A stretch of DNA of 64,000 bases, from positions 559,591-623,590 of the forward strand of contig NW_022985193.1 in assembly GCF_010093535.1 (NCBI RefSeq). Reading direction: 5' to 3'. The translations under genes and the position numbers were made by a program. Source of the DNA: Lindgomyces ingoldianus. Lineage: Eukaryota; Ascomycota; Dothideomycetes; Pleosporales; Lindgomycetaceae. This document shows, piece after piece, positions 57,578-64,000 of the stretch. Under the pieces are notes generated by a model that made no database searches, was not told the DNA's origin, and was given only the letters and a program-made list of their open reading frames with translations. Each line of letters starts with the position of its first letter. Position 1 is the stretch's first letter.

Positions 57578-58180
57578 TGTTACAGTCTATAGTTAGACTA
57601 GCGTAACCCTACTAGCAGTGCTCCACAATCTAGCTAAATTAGAGCAGGGCTTGCTTATAGACTTGTTAGAGGACACAAAGGCAGCATTACTGCCTACAGT
57701 AATAGAAAAATGTATTATTTAATAGAGGAATAGAACGCAAGTACCTATAAAGCCTTAGCAAGTTTAGCAAGCTAAGACAAGTTAGCAGTATAGCTAACTT
57801 AGAGAACTTACTTAAGCTTACCTTAGCATTCTTCTACATGTATATAGTTCTTGCATTAAACAACCTTTAAAAGGTGTGTTTAATGTTTAGTTTATTCTTT
57901 ACATAGACTAAGTAGCATTTAGCTTTCTAAAGAGCTGTAATACTATTTATATATCTTACACTATATATACCTCTAATCCTGTCTAACAGGACTGTTTAAC
58001 CTGGCCTCCCTACTGCCGCATTAAGGGCAAACTACAATCTGGTCACTCTACTCCCCTCTAGTAGCCTATTAGCCTACACGTAGGACTGTACACCCTACCG
58101 TTGGCCCCTATCATCCGTCCTACTTCTCCCCTGGGAATACTATAAGACCCGCGTGCTTCCACGAAGCAAGGATTGTAACA
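57578..58180 (+). repeat. Gyp-8 3' LTR
   Basis: 603 bp. The inner left edge is mutated (CTATAGTTAGACTAGC, AAATTAGAGC). The outer right ~180 bp are unmutated (CTGGCCTCCC, CTACCGTTGGCCCC, CCCGCGTGCTTCCACGAAGC). Confidence 0.94.
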
Positions 58181-58185
58181 AGAAG

Positions 58186-59200
58186 GAGCTATAATAGTAT
58201 TTTAGTTATACTTAATTATTTTTTTAAAATAGCCTACTATATTCTTAGTAAAGGCACTTTAAAGGCAGCAGCTTTAGCTAAGACTTTTAGGCAAAAAATC
58301 TTAAGACTTTATAGCTCTCTTTTTTTTATTATAATAAACTAGAGGGCTTTATTTATGTCTACTTATTAAAAAATGTTTATAGCTTACTTAGAAATAAAAA
58401 ACTTTTTTTACTACTTTTTACCTATAAACTAATAGCTAGACTAAGCGCTAAAACTAAATGTTAAAGCAGTATCTCTAAATATACTATAACTATAAGTAAG
58501 ATAACTAGGTAAAGATTCTTTTTAATATAAAATATACTTATAACAACACTGTTTATAGCTTTATAAAGATATTACTATTCTAGGCTGTCTATAGAAAGAA
58601 TCTGCTGTCTACAAACATGCTAAAATAAGTAAAAAAAGCTAGTATTTCTTTATAAGCACTTTAAAATAGTAATAAACTAGCCTAAACTAGGCAGAAGCTA
58701 GCTAAACACCTTAAAATAGTATAAAAGTACTAAAAGTAATAGCATAATAAAACACATAAATATAAAATATACTTAGTAAAAAACTAGGTATACTTTAGTA
58801 CTAAAAATATTACTACCTTTTAGCTAAAAAAAAGCTAGATAATAAATATATAAGCCTTTAAAAAGTTTTTACTATATATAAAACTTAATTTTATTACCTA
58901 AACTTACTAGCTAGCTTTTAGATTTACCTAGTGTTCTATATTAGCTTTTTTAAGCTAGCACTTCTAAGTTACCTGTTACTTTGCAAATAACCCTTAGCTA
59001 AGGCAGTAATACTTTAAGCAGAAATAGATATATAGAACGTAGACTACATTATAGACTAAGAGCTGCATAAGGGAATATAGCTATACAAAGTACGCTAGAA
59101 AGGGTTTAAGAAGGAAAATAACTAACTACTCTTAGCAAAAAACATATTTAAAAAGGCTATAAATAAATTCTAAAGATAAGTAGAACTACTAGTATAAAAA
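58186..59200 (+). pseudogene. Gyp-5 integrase C-terminus and chromodomain remnant
   Basis: The plus strand reads WLSTKNITTF, KLDNKYI and VFYISFFKLALL (about 58790-58965), the integrase C-terminal region before a chromodomain. NVDYIIDQELHKGIQLYKVR-like sequence (about 59038-59100) then KGFKEENN follow, corresponding to the chromodomain core. It resumes the frame cut at 50047. Confidence 0.78.
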
Positions 59201-60255
59201 AGAATTAAAAAAAAGAAGGCTAAATTAGGCTAAAAAAGACTAGACTAAAAAAAATAAACTTAGACTAAACAACTTTATAAGAGTTTAGAATATTTAAAAA
59301 GAAAACTTTTAAGCACTATAAACTTTAGAAACTTAGCTTGTTTTTTACTATCTTAATTTTTAAATACTACTAAATTAGTCTAGATTACCCCTAAACTAGC
59401 CTAAATACCGCTAAGAAGAGAGATAAATGCTTTATAAAGCCTAAACTTTACTAAAGAAACCTAAAAAAAGTAAACTACTAAAAAGAATATAAAAAGAGTA
59501 TAAAGTGCTATAACTATTTCTAGAGAAGCTACTGCTATGTAAAAATAGACTAAACTGTCTTAAAAAAATAGCAGGTAAAAACCTAGAAAAAGTAAAACCT
59601 ATCCTAAGAGGCCTAGACAGGCCTAGAGACCCCTAGATCTACTAGACTAATGTAAAGAAAAAAAATGCTAAAAAGACTAAAAATAAAAGTAAATAACTTA
59701 CTTTATCTTTAAAAAATATTTTACTTAAAGTTAAAAGTATTAAAATTATAAGTAATGTTAGTTTTTTACATGCTTTACTTACTTTTATAAAAATTTTTAG
59801 TAAAAAAGTAAACTTAAGCCTAAAAATGCTAAAATTAGTAGTAAAAAGCTAAGTGCCCTAGACAAGGTTAGACTGCTCTAAAAAAGCCTAGATAAGTATA
59901 AGTTAGAGAACATATAGTGTAGACATACTTAAAGACTAGAAAAAAAAGTTTTTAAGCTATTATTATTACTTATTCTTTTTTTATACTTTACTAATGCTTT
60001 TTTTTGCTTTACTAAAACTAATAATACTTAAGTGTCTAAACACCTTCTTGCTAACATAAAGAGAGGTTAAAGTGTTACTAGCTATTTTGCTGTAGATGAG
60101 CATAGTAAGAATTAGTCTAAAAACCCTTAAAAAGCTCTAAAGACCTCTAGAGAAACTTAAAAAAGTTTAGAAAGTAGCTAAAAATTATAAACTTATTAAA
60201 ATAAATAATAACTTTATTAACTTTTTTATAAAGACTTTTAATAACAGCTACTAAG
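59201..60255 (+). other. Gyp-5 3' region, no clear product
   Basis: Lys-rich, heavily RIP-mutated sequence downstream of the chromodomain. A short plus-strand reading near 59.5-59.65 kb is rich in Arg/Lys/Pro, but no family is recognised and no LTR or polypurine tract is identified before the next transposon. Confidence 0.45.
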
Positions 60256-60257
60256 TA

Positions 60258-61262
60258 ACGGACCTAACGGGTTGGCCGGCTACACAGGTTAGCCGGCTAC
60301 TTTTGCTAAGCCCCTACTAAAACTACCCTATTCTAGCGCAAAACAGCTTACTTTAGCCCTGTAGAGAGTAATACAACACAAGATATTATTTAAAGTCTAC
60401 TTCTACTACTTTTTTACACATATGTAAGTTATGCCTAGTCTAATTACACTACTTACATTACTTTTAACTTAGCTTACCTTTTTTAGCGCGTACTTATGTC
60501 TTTAGCTTCTTTCTATTATTATATGCTTTAAACTTTTTTAAAGTAGTTAAATAAGCCTTATCTTTAACTATTAAAGTTTTTTTTACTTAAATTTACTTTT
60601 TTTTATGCAATTTATATTACGTAGCAGCTTTATTTACTGCTTAAAGCTTTATAATTTTCTTTTATGCTAACACTAGCTTATGTATAATAATTACTACCTC
60701 TTTTAAAACTTTTTTAAAGGCCTTTACTATAGACATTAGTAAGCTATTTATATGCCTTTAAATTTTTACCTTTATAAACATTAATTATAACCTAAATTTA
60801 AAGGTATTACTTAAGGTTTATAACTGCTAGGGCTTATTATTAATAAGCAGTAGTAGTAATAGAGTATATAACTAAATATTAAGAGCTATTTTAACCTATT
60901 TTAAGTTAAATAGGACTAAACTAGCGCTGTAAAACTTTTCTTAAATATTACTAAAAGTAATTACTGTATTATAGGCATGTATAAAGCATAGTAAGAACTT
61001 AAGTTTTATAATATAAGTAATCTAGTTATATATAAGATCTTTAGCTTAGCACCTATACACTTTTTTTTAAAAAGGTAAAATAACCTACATTAAAAAGCTA
61101 TAAAAAGTGTAATAAGTGTAAAGGCATATAAATAGTAATAAATTTTTTTTATAGTACTACTAAAAATTAAGTAAGTTGTAGCTTTTATAGCTGTTAATAA
61201 TAAAAAGCTAATAAGCGCTTATAACTTTTCTTTTTATATGCTTATTAAAGTGCTTTAACTAC
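60258..61262 (-). mobile_element. Fot1/pogo-type transposon, left-end copy D
   Basis: Starts ACGGACCTAACGGGTTGGCC after TA. The terminal repeat is unmutated and matches the right end of the 13341-14336 copy in inverted orientation. The minus strand holds degraded C-terminal and DDE-region transposase sequence. It is truncated on the right by an LTR-like repeat. Confidence 0.78.
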
Positions 61263-61556
61263 TATAGAACCTATCTAAAGGGACCCTGTATTAGCTCTAA
61301 CTCTGCTCTACCTCTTACTGTACCCCTACTCTCTTATGTATTTAGTTGCACCTTACCCCTGTAGCTAGCTTAGTAGTTTTCTAATATCCTTTTATATAAG
61401 GCCTATAGGTGTTAATAGCATTCCTAGGTTTAGAGTCCCCACGCACTTCTATATGCCTCTAAGTAGATTTCTACTGCATTTAGACCTATTATCTTACCTA
61501 CGCTATTACATTATATTAAAAAACTTGCTTTTACTAGTAACAGCCTTATTATAATA
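61263..61556 (+). repeat. Truncated LTR-like repeat plus downstream tail
   Basis: 61263-61510 aligns with the 5637-5916 and 31452-31740 repeats but lacks the first ~20 bp. The tail 61511-61556 is shared with the 31452 copy. Moderately RIP-mutated. Confidence 0.68.
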
Positions 61557-61911
61557 TGTCGCGTATACTGAGAGCCTTGGCTGGGGCTCGGAGCCTGGGA
61601 CTGGGGGCTCAGAGCCTGGGACGCAGCTCGGGATCTGGAGATATTATGTTCCGAAGCTTAGTGTATATAAGGAGAGCCTTCGGCTCTCTTAGATAGCAGA
61701 GTCACTTCATCTAATCTTCTAAACAGCTACTACTAGGCTATTTTATCCTCCACAGTTATAGGCCTAGCGCTTTAAAAACCTAGGATAATTCTTCTTACAT
61801 AACTATAGCGCTAGTAAAAGCTGTTTAGAAGCTTTATTTTTTATCCTTACTTATTTTTATCACCTTTAAAGCCTATGTTATAGCTAATTAAGATGCTCCT
61901 CTCCTAACAGG
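61557..61911 (+). repeat. Copia 5' LTR (right boundary approximate)
   Basis: Contains two direct repeats of about 21 bp (GGCTCGGAGCCTGGGACTGG type, about 61585-61625). A TATA box GTGTATATAAGG (about 61661-61672) follows, and directly after it the hairpin AGAGCCTTCGGCTCT (about 61675-61689), presumably at the start of the R region. A second stem, ATGCTCCT/AGGAGCAT, spans 61891-61918. The LTR end is uncertain; CTAACA at 61911 is a guess. Confidence 0.6.
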
Positions 61912-61989
61912 AGCATACTAGCTTAAGGACCACGTAAGCTAGCCTCTCTAGTATATCTAGCTCTAGTTCCATGCTCTTAGCAAAAACCT

Positions 61990-64000
61990 ATAGGACATGA
62001 TTAATCTAGATAGACTAGACGCTCCAAATCCTATAGACAGCGCTCTAGAGATGCCCACACTTAGAGCAATCACTGCTAAGAACCCCCTAAAGAAGGCTAA
62101 CGCACAGTACTAGACTAATATTACTAAGTACTAAGCTTAATTAAGCAACTAGGCTTCCTGCGCAACGTGTCTTTAGACAATCTAGAACTAAGTTAATGCA
62201 ACTGTCGCACTAGAGCTTCTAGGACTTATAATAATATAGCTTATATTAGAGAACTAATCTACCCTATAAGCACTTATATAAGCCTTAAAATAAAAGCTAG
62301 CACTAATAAATGTAAGCACAAAGAATCTTATATAAGTAGAGTACAAAGCTTACCTTACTAAGGTAAAGCATAGCACTATAACTCTAAAAGCTTAGTACTA
62401 GCAGTAGCACTTTTTATACACTAAGGTAAGGACCTACAAGATTCTTAACATAGAAGGCTAGCTAGCTGCACAAGACTTCCTAGACACCCTAGCTTTAAAG
62501 CTCACACTAGACTAGGCGCGCTCTATGCACTAGAGGGTTATAGAGGCTAGCGCACTTAGTAAAAAACCTCTAATAATCTAAAAAATTAGCAAGATTTTTT
62601 TAATAATGCTTTAAAAGCACTCCCTACGCGTAAGTAACTAAGGTATAAGTATATTTACAACACTTAGCAAATAATTAGATAATAATTTAGCCTAATCTAT
62701 TTTAGCCTAATTAGGCCACCTGTGCCTATGCAGAGCTTTAGGGTAATCCTTTTATCTATAGAAAGCAGCAGACTGTAAAGACCTTATATTAGCAGTTACT
62801 AAAAAGCTAAAGAAGCTTAGTAAAACTGCACACTAAAAGATTCTTAAGAAGCTTAAGTAAGCGCAGCATAAGAAAGTAAAAGCTGTACTGCTTAAAAAAG
62901 GCTATGTAATTCTAAATGCAGCCTCCCCTGCTCTAAAAGCTATTAAAGGATTAAATAAGCTAGCATTCCTAAAAAGCATTATTACTGCACTTATTAACCT
63001 AGCGCTTTTAGTAAAACTAGAGATGCACATAACTATAGATTTTAACACTTACCTACTCTTTATAAGCATAATTCTAGATAATAGAAGTGCTACATACTTA
63101 GTAAATAGTATAAAGCTGCTTATACCTAGGTTATTTAGAAAAGCTTAAAGTTTACACATAGTAAAAGCTAGCACCTAGTTGTTTCTAATCTAGGGAACAG
63201 GAACTAGAAAGCTTAAAAGGGTGTTAAACAGAGTATAGAGAGAGCGTATAGAAGATCTTACACTATAAAAGGTAGTTATAGTAGAAAGATTTTATGTTAA
63301 TATTATCTTAAAAGCTTATTTAAGAGAAAAAGAACTATAGTATTTAAAACTTAACTATACACTACGCATAAGCACACTAGAAAAGAATAGAGTACTTATA
63401 ACACTTTACTAAAAACATAACTTTATGTTTATTAAATATAAAGCTGTCTCTTTTTACCTACTAGTGTAGAGTGTGCTTTTAGATTGCTAACGCTTATAAA
63501 CTACATTTCTACACTTAGACTTAGAAAAGCTCTAGCATGCGCACACAGAACACCTAGGCTTTAAAGCTCTATAGGCTCTAGTTAAAAGCGCAAGGAACGT
63601 ACAAATAATAAGTACAAAGCAAGTACGCTGTGAGCACTGCGCAACAACACACGCTAAGCAGGTTATATTAAGAAGACTAAAAGAGCAAGCTCCCTACTTA
63701 TTCTAGAGAATTACATAGGACATGTTTAATATGCTATTAGGGCGCAGCAGAGCTCTATAGATAATAATTATTAAGAATAAATACAGCAGTAAAATCTTTT
63801 TATACTCTCTCTAGGCAAAAACACTCTTAGAAATCTAAAAAGTAATAAAGAACTTTAAAAGCATAGTGTTTAATTAATATAAGCTTTATATTAGTAAAAT
63901 ACAGCAAGACAACAACACTACTACGCTCCCTTAGTATAAGAAGTTAAGGTATAAGCTTTAAGTAAAAAAATTTAGCATTAATATTAAAAGCTTTTTACTA
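61990..64000 (+). pseudogene. Copia gag-pol remnant (partial)
   Basis: A plus-strand gag-like region at about 62.0-62.9 kb is followed by a retropepsin-like box ILDNRSATYLVNS (about 63072-63110). The GAG-pre-integrase region contains TEHLGFKALQAL (about 63547-63582) and RCEHC (about 63627-63641), the zinc-binding start of integrase. Integrase continues to the edge, with QDNNTTTLP (about 63907-63932). Stops are fewer than in the gypsy copies, but the frame is not intact. Confidence 0.78.

Larger units (their letters stand above)
50053..58180 (+). mobile_element. Gyp-8: complete gypsy chromovirus-type element nested in Gyp-5
   Basis: Two LTRs of exactly 603 bp (50053-50655, 57578-58180) and a perfect duplication AGAAG (50048-50052, 58181-58185). 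Same family as Gyp-1, -2, -3 and -4. It contains a MITE at 53036-53482. Total 8128 bp. Confidence 0.95.
32380..60255 (+). mobile_element. Gyp-5: old Ty3/gypsy element expanded by nested insertions
   Basis: The start of a 5' LTR (TGTAACAACCGG, 32380-32504) is split from its continuation (44765 onward) by Gyp-6 with duplication CCTAG. Gag and pol continue on the plus strand through 45.1-50.05 kb (interrupted by a fold-back element) and resume at 58186 after Gyp-8 (duplication AGAAG). They end in integrase C-terminus and chromodomain near 59.0-59.2 kb. No 3' LTR is seen before the Fot1 copy at 60258, so the right end is outside the window, lost, or unrecognised. Confidence 0.8.
61557..64000 (+). 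mobile_element. Ty1/copia element, 5' part, running off the right edge
   Basis: A 5' LTR begins TGTCGCGTATACTG. A gag-pol reading with copia order (protease then GAG-pre-integrase then integrase) follows on the plus strand. The outermost LTR sequence is RIP-free and GC-rich whereas the interior is RIP-mutated. Confidence 0.82.

Overview
This 64 kb window looks like an AT-rich, repeat-packed accessory or subtelomeric-type block of a filamentous ascomycete (Pezizomycotina; a dothideomycete is a reasonable guess, but the sequence does not prove it). Almost all of it is transposon DNA carrying the footprint of repeat-induced point mutation (RIP): C-to-T/G-to-A transitions have filled every element frame with TAA and TAG stops. 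Only one stretch, about 29.28-31.22 kb, has normal base composition. It holds the single credible intact gene, a three-exon sulfotransferase-family gene (29844-30828, +). I found no rRNA, tRNA, CRISPR array or bacterial-type signal.

Left part (1-28.8 kb): a Helitron on the minus strand runs off the left edge. It is interrupted by a 447-bp hAT-type MITE (1806-2252) and by a complete chromodomain Ty3/gypsy element (Gyp-1, 5256-13155, TSD GTATT) whose 5' LTR carries a solo LTR of another family (5637-5916). Next come fragments of Fot1/pogo-type Tc1/mariner transposons (13341-15709), a minus-strand gypsy truncated in its RT (Gyp-2), and a MITE sitting at a rearrangement junction (19260-19701). 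After that are the 3' end of a third gypsy (Gyp-3), whose LTR contains a 731-bp hAT element that itself contains a 1840-bp Tc1/mariner, and the pol plus 3' LTR of a fourth gypsy (Gyp-4). The Gyp-4 LTR is split by a fold-back element carrying two solo LTRs.

Middle: the gene island, flanked by AT-rich unassigned DNA and a small LTR-like repeat (31452-31740).

Right part (32.4-60.3 kb): one old plus-strand gypsy (Gyp-5) spread over about 28 kb by insertions. A minus-strand gypsy (Gyp-6, 32510-44759, TSD CCTAG) sits in its 5' LTR and itself holds Gyp-7 (37535-44113, TSD GTTAG). A 1.1-kb palindromic fold-back element (45875-46974) sits in its gag region. Gyp-8 (50053-58180, TSD AGAAG, with a MITE inside) sits in its integrase. 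A Fot1-type copy, an LTR fragment and a Ty1/copia element (61557 to the right edge) follow.

Most notable observations: (1) RIP is nearly absent at the outer edges of every complete LTR element while the inner LTR edges are mutated; (2) the mutated cytosines follow a YCR context rule; (3) four gypsy copies share a conserved antisense Cys-x2-Cys plus coiled-coil reading frame between pol and the 3' LTR; (4) a Fot1-derived fold-back element is an almost perfect palindrome with 478-bp arms.
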